From contig JASHQB010000038.1 in NCBI GenBank assembly GCA_030037775.1, positions 1 to 64,000 of the forward strand: a stretch of 64,000 bases of DNA, written 5' to 3'. This stretch comes from Candidatus Acidiferrales bacterium. Its GTDB lineage: Bacteria; Acidobacteriota; Terriglobia; Acidiferrales; UBA7541. The stretch's first letter is position 1. Each line of letters opens with the position of its first letter. Below, piece by piece: positions 48,993 through 57,879 of the stretch. The position numbers and the translations under genes are program-made. The notes beneath the pieces were generated by a model that ran no database searches, had not been told where the DNA came from, and saw only the letters and a list, made by a program, of their open reading frames with translations.

Positions 48993-50186
48993 ATGCTGGC
49001 GCTTTTCTACATCCTCGTGCTGCAGCAGATCGCGCAGGGACTGGTGTCACTGTGGGACGGCTGGAAATGGCTGTTGATGGTCCGGCGGCGGCTGAGCACC
49101 CATGCGGGCTTTTACGCGCCGCGCGTGGCTTTGATCTGCCCGTGCAAGGGGTCGGAGCAAGGACTGGAAGGAAATCTGGCGGCGCTCCTGAATTTCGATT
49201 ATCCGAATTACGAAACATTTTTCGTGCTGGCCAGCGCGCTGGATCCGGCGCGGACGGTCATCGACCGAGTGTCGTCTTCGAAGCAAGAGCGCGCGCATGT
49301 GGTGATCGCCGGCCCGCCAAAAGAACGCGGCGAAAAAGTGAACAACCTGAGGGCCGCGGTGCACGAAGCGGCAGCGAAATTCGATGTGTTGGTGTTCGTC
49401 GATTCCGACTCGCGGCTGGGGCGCTCCTGGCTGGCGCACATGGTGGCGCCGCTGGCGGATGGCAACCTGGGCGCGGCGACGACCTATCGCTGGTATTTCC
49501 CGAATAAGGGCGGGGTTGCGAGCAGCATGCTTTCCGCATGGAACGCGGCGATCGCGACGCAACTGGGAGAGCACGGACGGAACTTCTGCTGGGGCGGCGG
49601 GACGGCGATCCGGCGGGAAATGTTTGAGCGCGCGCAAGTGTTGGAAGCGTGGGAGGGAGCGGTCAGCGACGACTGGGCGCTGACCAATGCGCTGGAACGC
49701 GCGGGGCTGCGGATTCTCTTTGTGCCGGAGTGCCTGGCGCCGACCGTGGGCGACGTGGCTCCCGAGCAGCTGTTGGAATTCACGACCCGACAACTGATCT
49801 TGACGCGGGTTTACGCTCCGCGGCGTTGGGCTTTGGCGGGGCTGGCGCACTTTTCGTATTGCGTGACGCTGCTGTACGCGGCGTTCGCGGTTTTCGCGCA
49901 AATGCTCGGCGGGTTTTCGTGGGTGGGGATGCTTCTGCTTGCGCTGCTGATCGTATTGCTGTCAGCGGCGAAGGGCGCGATGCGGGCGATCGCAGTGCAG
50001 GATATTCTGCGCGAATGGCGAGCGAAGTGCGAAGAAAACAGCTGGGCGTGGATTGCGCTGGCGCCGGTGGTGCCTGCGTTGTTCCTGTGGAATTTCGTGA
50101 TTTCAGCGTTCGAGCGGCGCATTCGCTGGCGCGGCGTGCGTTATGAACTGGTGTCGGATACGCAGACACGCGTGCTGTCACACTAG
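48993..50186 (+). CDS. glycosyltransferase (GT2/GT21-like), membrane
   Basis: PRVALICPCKGSEQGLEGNLAALLNFDYPNYETFFVLAS; VFVDSDSRLGRSWL; TM segments at both ends. Confidence 0.88.
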   Translation: MLALFYILVLQQIAQGLVSLWDGWKWLLMVRRRLSTHAGFYAPRVALICPCKGSEQGLEGNLAALLNFDYPNYETFFVLASALDPARTVIDRVSSSKQERAHVVIAGPPKERGEKVNNLRAAVHEAAAKFDVLVFVDSDSRLGRSWLAHMVAPLADGNLGAATTYRWYFPNKGGVASSMLSAWNAAIATQLGEHGRNFCWGGGTAIRREMFERAQVLEAWEGAVSDDWALTNALERAGLRILFVPECLAPTVGDVAPEQLLEFTTRQLILTRVYAPRRWALAGLAHFSYCVTLLYAAFAVFAQMLGGFSWVGMLLLALLIVLLSAAKGAMRAIAVQDILREWRAKCEENSWAWIALAPVVPALFLWNFVISAFERRIRWRGVRYELVSDTQTRVLSH

Positions 50187-50249
50187 GCCATCTGCTGGAC
50201 CCTCTCCTTCGATCCAACCTCTGAACACTTGGCCGGCCGCGACGCTCCG

Positions 50250-51035
50250 TCAGTGACCGATGCTGCTGAGAAACGGGTAATGTTCCGAGGCCGCCATGAA
50301 AAAGAGCATCGGAAAAGAGAGCCAAAAGGCGGTACGCGTCGCGAAGGTGGAAAACTGAACCATCTTGGCGGCCTTTTCCGGGATGGGCGTGTCGCTTTCG
50401 AAGCTGGCGCGGGTCCACGCAATCATGCGTTTCTGCACCCGCCAGATGATGCCCCAGGCGTTCATCAGCATGATCAGGCCCAAGCCTCCACCGACGCTGA
50501 TGCACAAATGAGCGTTAGAGACTTCGGGGCCGGCATTCCACGCGAGAATCAGCCATGAGGCAGCGATGACGACGAGGGCGATGAGAATTGCGCGCAGCCA
50601 GCCGCCCGCGAGCGGGCCGCCAAACGGCATCTGCAGCGCGTAGATAATGGCGTAGGCGACGAGCCACACGAGGAACCATTCGCCAAGCCAGCGCCACTGC
50701 AGGCCCGGGTTGCCGGAGTTTTGCGCGTCGGCCTGCAGCAGAATCATGTAATAGCGCAAGCCGACAAGGACGGTGATGAGCGCACTCCAGCGGATCCAGA
50801 GCATCGACCGTGAGATCAGCGCCGGGTAGACTTTGCGGCGCGTGACGTCTTCGAGCCCCTTCAGTACGGGCGTGCCGACCAGAACGACAAAGTAGAGCAA
50901 GCCAATCCAAATGATTCCCGCGACGATGTGAATCCAGCGTAAGACGATTTCCTCGTTAGCGACGGGGCTTCCGGGGAAGCTGAAATGCGGCTGGGCCGCG
51001 ATGAAGTGAGAGATGGAGCTGCCTAGCGTGATCAT
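50250..51035 (-). CDS. PuuD-like urate hydroxylase membrane-domain family protein
   Basis: EEIVLRWIHIVAGIIWIGLLYFVVLVGTPVL; RWSALITVLVGLRYYMILL; start chosen at MITLGSSISHF. Confidence 0.7.
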   Translation of the reverse strand: MITLGSSISHFIAAQPHFSFPGSPVANEEIVLRWIHIVAGIIWIGLLYFVVLVGTPVLKGLEDVTRRKVYPALISRSMLWIRWSALITVLVGLRYYMILLQADAQNSGNPGLQWRWLGEWFLVWLVAYAIIYALQMPFGGPLAGGWLRAILIALVVIAASWLILAWNAGPEVSNAHLCISVGGGLGLIMLMNAWGIIWRVQKRMIAWTRASFESDTPIPEKAAKMVQFSTFATRTAFWLSFPMLFFMAASEHYPFLSSIGH

Positions 51036-51051
51036 TTTTCCTCCATGTGAG

Positions 51052-52263
51052 TCATGAATGTCTTGCGGCGCGGTGCGATCCGCTGTCGCGCGAACTCTGC
51101 GCGGAAGGAGCAGCGCGGAGGCGGGCGAGCGCCCAGGCGGCATGTTCGGCGAGAAGCGCGTCTTCTGCCGAGGCGAGTTTCTCAAGATGCTGCACGATAC
51201 ACGGATACGCCGGATTTTCAGGGGTGATGGCGGAGTTTCCCAATGCCACGCAGGCGTTGCGGAGCAGACCGCGCCACTTGGCGCGTTTGACCGGACTGGC
51301 GCGAAAGACACGGCGAAATTCGTCTTCGGTGAGAGACACGAGCCATTCGAGGACAGGCATGAAGAGTGAAACATCCTCCGAAACGGAAGATTCTGCGCGG
51401 GCATGAACGACGCCGGCCGTGATCTGGCGGGGAAGAAATTCCGCGAGCGGCGTAGGCGGGGATTTGCGATTCCAGGGGCAAACGTCCTGGCAGATGTCGC
51501 AGCCGAAAACCATCGGGCCCATGGCGGGACGGAATTCCTCGGGAATGGCGCCGCGAAGCTCGATGGTGAGATACGAGATGCAGCGGCGGGCGTCGAGGAC
51601 ATAGGGAGCAGCGAAGGCGCCGGTAGGACAAGCGTCGATGCAACGGGTGCAGGTGCCGCACAAATCCCGGGGCGGCGCGTGCTCAGCCGCCAGCGTGGGA
51701 GCGAGGTCCAAATCGGTGAGGATCACACCAAGAAAAAGCCAGGAACCGAGCTGCTGGTTGATCAAACAGGTGTTTTTTGCGAGCCAGCCGAGACCGGCGT
51801 GTTTGGCAGCGAGGCGTTCGAGGACCGGGCCGGTATCGACGTAGACGCGGGACTGAAAATCCTGATGGAGTTCAGAGCGGAGCCAGGACTCGAGCTGCTC
51901 AAGCCTGGGCTTCAGCACGTCGTGATAATCGTGGCCCCAGGCGTAGCGAGAGATCCAGGCGCGCGGGGCGGAGGATGCGCCATCGCTGCATGCTTGACTC
52001 GCAAACGCGGCGGTGGAATACGGCGGCGCGGTGTTGTAGTTGAGCGCGCAGACGATCACCGAACGCGCGCTGGGCAAGACGCCGGAGACGCTGTGGCGGC
52101 GCGCGTCGTGGAGGTAGCGCATTTCGCCGGCGTATCCGCGGGCGAGCCACTCCGGCAAATGCTCCGGCTCGCCGTAATTTTCCGCTGGGGCCACGCCGCA
52201 GAGATCGAAGCCGATGGCGCGGGCTTGCTGGGCAAGCCGAGCGGTGATGGAGGCATCCAACAT
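51052..52263 (-). CDS. queG: epoxyqueuosine reductase
   Basis: ARAIGFDLCGVAPAE; VDTGPVLERLAAKHAGLGWLAKNTCLIN; CGTCTRCIDACPTGAF; CDICQDVCPWN. Confidence 0.95.
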   Translation of the reverse strand: MLDASITARLAQQARAIGFDLCGVAPAENYGEPEHLPEWLARGYAGEMRYLHDARRHSVSGVLPSARSVIVCALNYNTAPPYSTAAFASQACSDGASSAPRAWISRYAWGHDYHDVLKPRLEQLESWLRSELHQDFQSRVYVDTGPVLERLAAKHAGLGWLAKNTCLINQQLGSWLFLGVILTDLDLAPTLAAEHAPPRDLCGTCTRCIDACPTGAFAAPYVLDARRCISYLTIELRGAIPEEFRPAMGPMVFGCDICQDVCPWNRKSPPTPLAEFLPRQITAGVVHARAESSVSEDVSLFMPVLEWLVSLTEDEFRRVFRASPVKRAKWRGLLRNACVALGNSAITPENPAYPCIVQHLEKLASAEDALLAEHAAWALARLRAAPSAQSSRDSGSHRAARHS

Positions 52264-52381
52264 GCCGCTATGATGCACCAAGTGCCGACGGCTTGGCTGC
52301 GCTATCTAATGGTGCCGATGCGGAGGAACAGCGGACGCTTGCGCTGGTGCGGGCGCTTATCCATTGATACAATCGCCAGCC

Positions 52382-53518
52382 ATGGCAAACTGGCGGCAAA
52401 TCCAAGGGCGTATTCGCAGGGCGCGCACCAGCAGCGATCCCGCGGGCAAGCTGAACGAACTGTTTCAGAAGACCCGCGACGCGATGGTGGCGTTCGAGGC
52501 CGGGACAGTGGAAGAAAAGGCCGGGCGAAGCGACGATGCGATTCGCTGGTACACGATTGCCGCACAACGTTTTCGGCGCGCGGATTGGCGGCAAAAGGCC
52601 GCAGAAGCGCTGACGCGGCTGGGCGCGTCTGTGCCGGAAGAAACGGTTTCGGCGGCGGGAAATTCGCCGTCCCGCACGGACAACGGCAATGGTGAGAGCG
52701 GCGCAAGCGTAGCGGCAGAGGCGCCATTTGATGCTGGAGGCGCCAGTGCGGACACCGGTGAAAGGGCTGAGCGCGAAATGGCTTCCGAGGCCGCGATGGC
52801 GGGCGGGCCAAGCACGTCGACTGTGACGCGTGCTGCGGGCGAGCACACGCGACGCAGACGGGGACGGCGCGGAGGGCGGCGCCACCGGCGCGGCGGAGCT
52901 CGCGACGCCGGGGCGAAGGCCGGCGCACCGCACGCGCATACGACGTTGCATGGTGAGCAGCCGCACATGAGATCGGTGGCCGCGAGCGAGGAAGAAACAA
53001 GTTCGACGGAAAGCGCTCCCGCCAGCGAGGGAATCGCAGCCGCGGCAGCGCGGTTCGTCCCCGAACCCACCGGGGCGTTTGTGGAACGCGCGACGTATAT
53101 ACGCGCGGGCGACCCGGCGCTGGCTTCACGATTTGCGCAACTGGAATCGCTGCTGCGGCGGCTGATTTCCTCGCCGCTGCATCGCCTGGATGAAGTGGAG
53201 GATGCGCCGGCCGGACCTGGGGTGTTCCTGCTGTCGGATTCCGACCTGATGACGAATTACTACATCGAGGCGTGCAAAACGCTGCGCATCGGCACCAGCC
53301 AATTGGCGCGCGCAGGACGTGCAGGGCGCGGCGCGCGGTCGGAGGGCAAAACCTCGCTGCGCAGCCAACTGGCCGAGCATCTGGAGATTAATGACACGCA
53401 GGTGAGCGACTACCTGCGCAAGCACTGCGTGGTGCGGTGGCTGCAACTGGATGAAGACGCCGCGCACGTGGCGCATTTCGCGATTGCGTTGCTGCGGCCA
53501 GCGCTCAACGCCGAGTAG
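52382..53518 (+). CDS. hypothetical protein with low-complexity Arg/Gly-rich linker
   Basis: MANWRQIQGRIRRARTSSDPAGKLNELFQKTRDAMVAFEAG...; middle TRRRRGRRGGRRHRRGGAR. Confidence 0.7.
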   Translation: MANWRQIQGRIRRARTSSDPAGKLNELFQKTRDAMVAFEAGTVEEKAGRSDDAIRWYTIAAQRFRRADWRQKAAEALTRLGASVPEETVSAAGNSPSRTDNGNGESGASVAAEAPFDAGGASADTGERAEREMASEAAMAGGPSTSTVTRAAGEHTRRRRGRRGGRRHRRGGARDAGAKAGAPHAHTTLHGEQPHMRSVAASEEETSSTESAPASEGIAAAAARFVPEPTGAFVERATYIRAGDPALASRFAQLESLLRRLISSPLHRLDEVEDAPAGPGVFLLSDSDLMTNYYIEACKTLRIGTSQLARAGRAGRGARSEGKTSLRSQLAEHLEINDTQVSDYLRKHCVVRWLQLDEDAAHVAHFAIALLRPALNAE

Positions 53519-53532
53519 CGAACTTCGGAAAG

Positions 53533-53572
53533 AAAGAGGCCCTGATGGCTCGAGCCATCAGGGCCTCTTTTC
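53533..53572. terminator. bidirectional intrinsic terminator between convergent genes
   Basis: AAAGAGGCCCTGATGGCTCGAGCCATCAGGGCCTCTTT perfect palindrome with A/T tracts on both sides. Confidence 0.95.
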
Positions 53573-53605
53573 ATTCTTGGGCTGCAACCGCTGCGTTCAA
53601 GGGCC

Positions 53606-56600
53606 TCAGAAGGAGAAGTGCAAGCCCAACTGCAGGAAGCGCGGGCTACCGACGGTGTGCTGAATAACCCCCAGGCTGCCCTCTGGCGGGATTGAAGGCG
53701 GACCTTCGTAATAGGGGAAGAAGTCCACGTCGTTGTTTGGGTCATCGAAATCGGGATGGTTGAATATGTTAAAGGCATCGGCTTCAAAGCGCAGAGTGTA
53801 ACGCTCTTTGATTGGAAATTGCTTGGCCAGCCCCATATCGAAGCGCGTCTGGAAAGGACCGCGGAAAATATTACGTCCCGTATTCCCGAAGAGCGACTCG
53901 TAAAGATCGCAGCCGGAAGCGTCGCACGGCGGAACTCCGTTCGTGCCGGGGGCGACGAATTGCGGTGCAAAGTCCGCAGCATTGAGCACGGGAGTCGCGG
54001 CATTGACACCGAGAGTGCCCTGTAGCTGCGCTTGCTTAGCGGTTACGCCGGGCACGAGGGGTACGATCGGGTTTGTAATCTCATCGTCAGTACCGAAATA
54101 CAAGCTGCCCACCGAACCCGAATAATCGTAAACGCTATACGGCTCGCCGCTTTCTGCTACGGTCTGCCCGCTGATAACCCATCCGTTGACCACGTAGCCC
54201 AATCCTTCGTTCTTTGTCACCGTGGGAATGGCGTAGCTGTAATTGATGAGAAAAACGTGGGTTTGATCGAAATCCGAGGAAGCATAGCCGGACTTGGGAT
54301 CGAGCGCGTTGTTTCCATTGAAGAATAGGCCCAGCCCGCTCTGCTCGTCGAGCGAATGCGACCAGGTATACGCACCAGTTAATTGCAACCCGAAAGACAT
54401 GCGTTTGTGTACCTGCGCCTGCAGAGCATCGTAATTGGAGATGCCCTCCGCCTCGTAGAGGACTGAGTTCATGTCGTAGCCAATATAGGGCACGCGAACC
54501 GGAGCGTTGCCGGAATACTCGTTTGTGTAGATGGGTTCGTTGTCGAGGCAGGTGGTGTAGCAGTTGGCCGGCGATAGAGGGCTAGTACCGCCATAAGAGG
54601 AGGTTTGGCCGTTGACTGGATTCGTTGGCGTGGCGATTTCCGGCTGGTTGAACGGAATCGGCAGCACTTCATGCGTGCCGTGGTTGCCTACGTAGCCCAG
54701 TTCGAACATCCAGTTGTTGGTGGCTTGGTATTGCAAGTCGAGGGTCCAGTTCTGCGTATAAGGGAGCTTATTGTTGGCGTCATAGCCGCCAAACAGGAAA
54801 GGCCCAAAGAGATTGCCGGTCGGCCAGCATCCCGGGAAACCACATTCGGTCTGCGCCAAATTGGGAAGCAAGGCAAGAAAACCGGCGGCGGTGGCTGGCA
54901 GCGGTGGTGGCAGCGCCGTCCCGTAAGGCTCCGAGAGATTGGCTCCCTTTGCAGCAGCAATCGGCTCGACGAACGGCGGCGCCAGCGTCACGCCAAATGG
55001 CCCGTTGAAGCCCGCTCCCGCGCTAGGCGAAAGGTAACTGAAAAATTCGCCGCGGTCATAGTAGATGCCATAACCGGCCCGGACGGTCAGTTTGGTGAGA
55101 GGCGACCAGGCGATTCCGATACGCGGAGCAAAACCCCACTGGTGATGGTTCATCAGCGTATCGCTGGCACCGGGGGTAGCTGCGGTCGGGTTGTTGCCGG
55201 CAATTTCCAGCCCGGAATTGGTGATGGTATCGCTGGCTGCATCGTATGAATAGAGACTCGGATCAAAGGCGGTCAGGTGGCCATATTTCTCCGAGAGCGG
55301 CCCGTCGAAATCCCAACGCAGACCGTAGGTGACCGTCAGATTGCTGCGAAGCTTGAAATTATCGTTGCCGTAGAGGCCCGCGGTATCCGACCGATAATAG
55401 CGAGAAGCGGAGCCCTCGAACGCATCTCCGCCGTGAACGTCGCCTTCCAGGAGAGTGAGGAAGGAAGTGAAGTCGAGCGTGTCGGTGCTCGTGTTATTGT
55501 TGATGATATTCAGCTGGGTGTGCTCCCACATACCGCCAAAGCTGAAAGTGTGCCGCCCTCGCACCCAATTCACAGTCGATCCGTATTCCCACTGATTCTG
55601 GAACATGCCGGCGTTGCCAAAACTGGTGCTGGGGCCGAACTCCAAGCCCTCCTCGATCTGCGGATCCGCGGTGGTGATATCAAACTGCGGGAATGTCGCT
55701 GAACCTGGTAGGGTGATGCCTTCTTCGCCCGGAGTGAAAGCGGCCTGAGTGTTCGCGTAAGCGCGCAGGCGGGTAAAACCAACGTGCTGTTCCCAGGTAA
55801 GGTTTGGAGACAGCACGGTCGTGTTGGCGAGGGAGACTACCTGGCTGCCGGCCGCGAGTTCTTGGGGAAAGCCGAGCAAAGAGCCCACTGCGCCGAATGG
55901 GTTGGTGGTCGGGTCATCCTGGAAATAATATCTTCCGGACAATCGATCCCTGTCACTGACCTGGTAATCCACATCACCAATGGCCTGGTAAACCCTCGAC
56001 TGGGTATTCGGCCCTCGTATCACGGCATCGTAGCCGAGGTTTACCGCCTCGGTTACATTCGTGATTTGCGGGGCTGGGATCAGATATTGCCCGTTGGCGA
56101 GTTTGGCGTTTAACAGATTACTTGCGGCGGGATTAATCGTGCCGGAAAAGCATGCCGGTTGCCCGGTGGTACCGCAAGTCCCGGTTGGATCGATAAAGTA
56201 GTTCGCGGCAGCAATCAATCCAGCGTTGCTGCGGTCGTTGGTAAGGCCGAGGGGTACGGTCGTGTCCTTGGTAGAGGCGGCCTGATCCGCGATATTCACG
56301 CCTTGATAGGATCCGAAGAAGAACAATCTGTTATGGATAATTGGTCCGCCGAGGGTGCCTCCGTACTGATTCCGATTAAGGTATGGTTTGGGAAGCAGCG
56401 GCTGCCCAGCGCTGTTCCTGCCGGTGGCGTTGTAGAAGAACGGGGTTGCGTTCATAGCGCTGTTCTGGAACTGCTCCCAAGCGGATCCGTGGAGATTGTT
56501 GGTGCCTGATTTGGTGTCCACGCTGATTTGCGCGCCGCTGTTGTTGCCCTGGGTCGCGTCGTACATCGAGGCATTTACGGTGATCTCCTGGATGGCGTCG

Positions 56601-57370
56601 GGAGGGGGGGTAGGGAGCGCTTGGCCGATTGCGCCATACACGGAAGTGCTCGTGAGGATCTGCCCGCCCGCCCCAAAATTCTCGCCAGTATTGAGGACGA
56701 AGCGGTTCTCTCCCACTTGGCTGGTGGAGTTTCCGTTGAACAGGTTGTTCGTGCCGGTACCGTTCAAGGAAAAGCTATTGCTGGTGTCGCGGTTTCCGTT
56801 GGCAAAAATCGCCTGGTTACCAAGGCCGGTATTGGATCCATCGCCGCCCAAGAAATCGGCGTGAACGCCGGGGCTCAGAATCGCGAGTTGCGTGAAGCTG
56901 CCCGTTCCTAGAGGCGTGTTCTGGATGGTCGTGGTGTCCACGACGTATCCGTTGGTGGTGTCGGTTTGGTTCATGAGGGGCGTGCCTTGGACCTCGACGG
57001 TGGTGGAGATCTCGCCCGGCTGGAGCGCGGTATTCACCGTAGTCGCACGATTGCCCTGCACGATAATTTGCGTGTGGGTTTCCGTCTTGAAACCTTCCTT
57101 GGAAATGGTGACGCTATAAGTGCCGATGGGGAGATCGACGATGCTGAAGGAGCCGTCGCCCTCAGTGGTGGCCTTCACAGTCAAGCCTGTGCCGAGGTTC
57201 TTTGCTTCCACCTGGGCTTTGGAAATCACAGCGCCCGAGGCATCCGTGATCGTGCCATTGATAGCGCCAAGAGTTTGCTGCGCCCGGGCAGGCTTAGAGC
57301 ACAGGGCACACAGCGCGATTGCACACACCAGGCAGACGAAAATCAATTGGCCAACTTGCTTTTTCATCAT
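53606..57370 (-). CDS. TonB-dependent receptor with N-terminal carboxypeptidase-regulatory domain (Oar-like)
   Basis: TLGAINGTITDASGAVISKAQVEAKNLGTGL; plug and barrel segments; C-terminal FLQLGLHFSF. Confidence 0.95.
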   Translation of the reverse strand: MMKKQVGQLIFVCLVCAIALCALCSKPARAQQTLGAINGTITDASGAVISKAQVEAKNLGTGLTVKATTEGDGSFSIVDLPIGTYSVTISKEGFKTETHTQIIVQGNRATTVNTALQPGEISTTVEVQGTPLMNQTDTTNGYVVDTTTIQNTPLGTGSFTQLAILSPGVHADFLGGDGSNTGLGNQAIFANGNRDTSNSFSLNGTGTNNLFNGNSTSQVGENRFVLNTGENFGAGGQILTSTSVYGAIGQALPTPPPDAIQEITVNASMYDATQGNNSGAQISVDTKSGTNNLHGSAWEQFQNSAMNATPFFYNATGRNSAGQPLLPKPYLNRNQYGGTLGGPIIHNRLFFFGSYQGVNIADQAASTKDTTVPLGLTNDRSNAGLIAAANYFIDPTGTCGTTGQPACFSGTINPAASNLLNAKLANGQYLIPAPQITNVTEAVNLGYDAVIRGPNTQSRVYQAIGDVDYQVSDRDRLSGRYYFQDDPTTNPFGAVGSLLGFPQELAAGSQVVSLANTTVLSPNLTWEQHVGFTRLRAYANTQAAFTPGEEGITLPGSATFPQFDITTADPQIEEGLEFGPSTSFGNAGMFQNQWEYGSTVNWVRGRHTFSFGGMWEHTQLNIINNNTSTDTLDFTSFLTLLEGDVHGGDAFEGSASRYYRSDTAGLYGNDNFKLRSNLTVTYGLRWDFDGPLSEKYGHLTAFDPSLYSYDAASDTITNSGLEIAGNNPTAATPGASDTLMNHHQWGFAPRIGIAWSPLTKLTVRAGYGIYYDRGEFFSYLSPSAGAGFNGPFGVTLAPPFVEPIAAAKGANLSEPYGTALPPPLPATAAGFLALLPNLAQTECGFPGCWPTGNLFGPFLFGGYDANNKLPYTQNWTLDLQYQATNNWMFELGYVGNHGTHEVLPIPFNQPEIATPTNPVNGQTSSYGGTSPLSPANCYTTCLDNEPIYTNEYSGNAPVRVPYIGYDMNSVLYEAEGISNYDALQAQVHKRMSFGLQLTGAYTWSHSLDEQSGLGLFFNGNNALDPKSGYASSDFDQTHVFLINYSYAIPTVTKNEGLGYVVNGWVISGQTVAESGEPYSVYDYSGSVGSLYFGTDDEITNPIVPLVPGVTAKQAQLQGTLGVNAATPVLNAADFAPQFVAPGTNGVPPCDASGCDLYESLFGNTGRNIFRGPFQTRFDMGLAKQFPIKERYTLRFEADAFNIFNHPDFDDPNNDVDFFPYYEGPPSIPPEGSLGVIQHTVGSPRFLQLGLHFSF

Positions 57371-57808
57371 TTTTCTCTCCGACACACCTGTTTAGTCTGG
57401 CGACGCGTTTTACTATCAGTTACGCCAGCCGGTCAAGCCGTCCTGTGGATATCTCTGCCTGATTCGGCGGGGGATGCGTTGCAGATATGGCAGACGGCTT
57501 ATAAAAAGCCACATCGGTGCGCTTTCATCCCAGCTTCCGCGGCAAGCGATTGTTATTGGTGACGATTAACGGTTTGTGTCCAGTCCATTACGCGGATGTG
57601 AATACTGGATTTGGGGCTCTTTTTGACGCAAAATCGACGCCCTGGGGCGTCGCCGTTGGCTGCCTAAACCTGCCGTTTAACCCCTGTGACAACCGTTTGG
57701 ATGTTTGGGCTGGACGAAACGGGTCTGAGCCTGCAAACTATGGGTGGGTAAAGATTTAGGGGGAAGTTGTCTGTACGGGCAGTCCGCATGGGCAGCTTGA
57801 ATATCATC

Positions 57809-57833
57809 TTTAGCTAAATTAGATTTCGCTAAA
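57809..57833. promoter_or_regulatory. dyad-symmetric operator candidate upstream of radical SAM gene
   Basis: TTTAGC-T-AAAT-TAG-ATTT-C-GCTAAA: TTTAGCnAAATnnnATTTnGCTAAA is fully palindromic apart from the n positions; 47 bp from the ATG. Confidence 0.6.
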
Positions 57834-57879
57834 ACGCTGCAGTTCTCTGTGTGACTGAGGAAAGAGAGGTCTGCGAACA

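Noticed and set aside
51036-51602. N-terminal extension of the PuuD-like ORF up to 51602
   Set aside because: Overlaps queG on the same strand in a different frame; the membrane-domain protein starts naturally at ATG 51035
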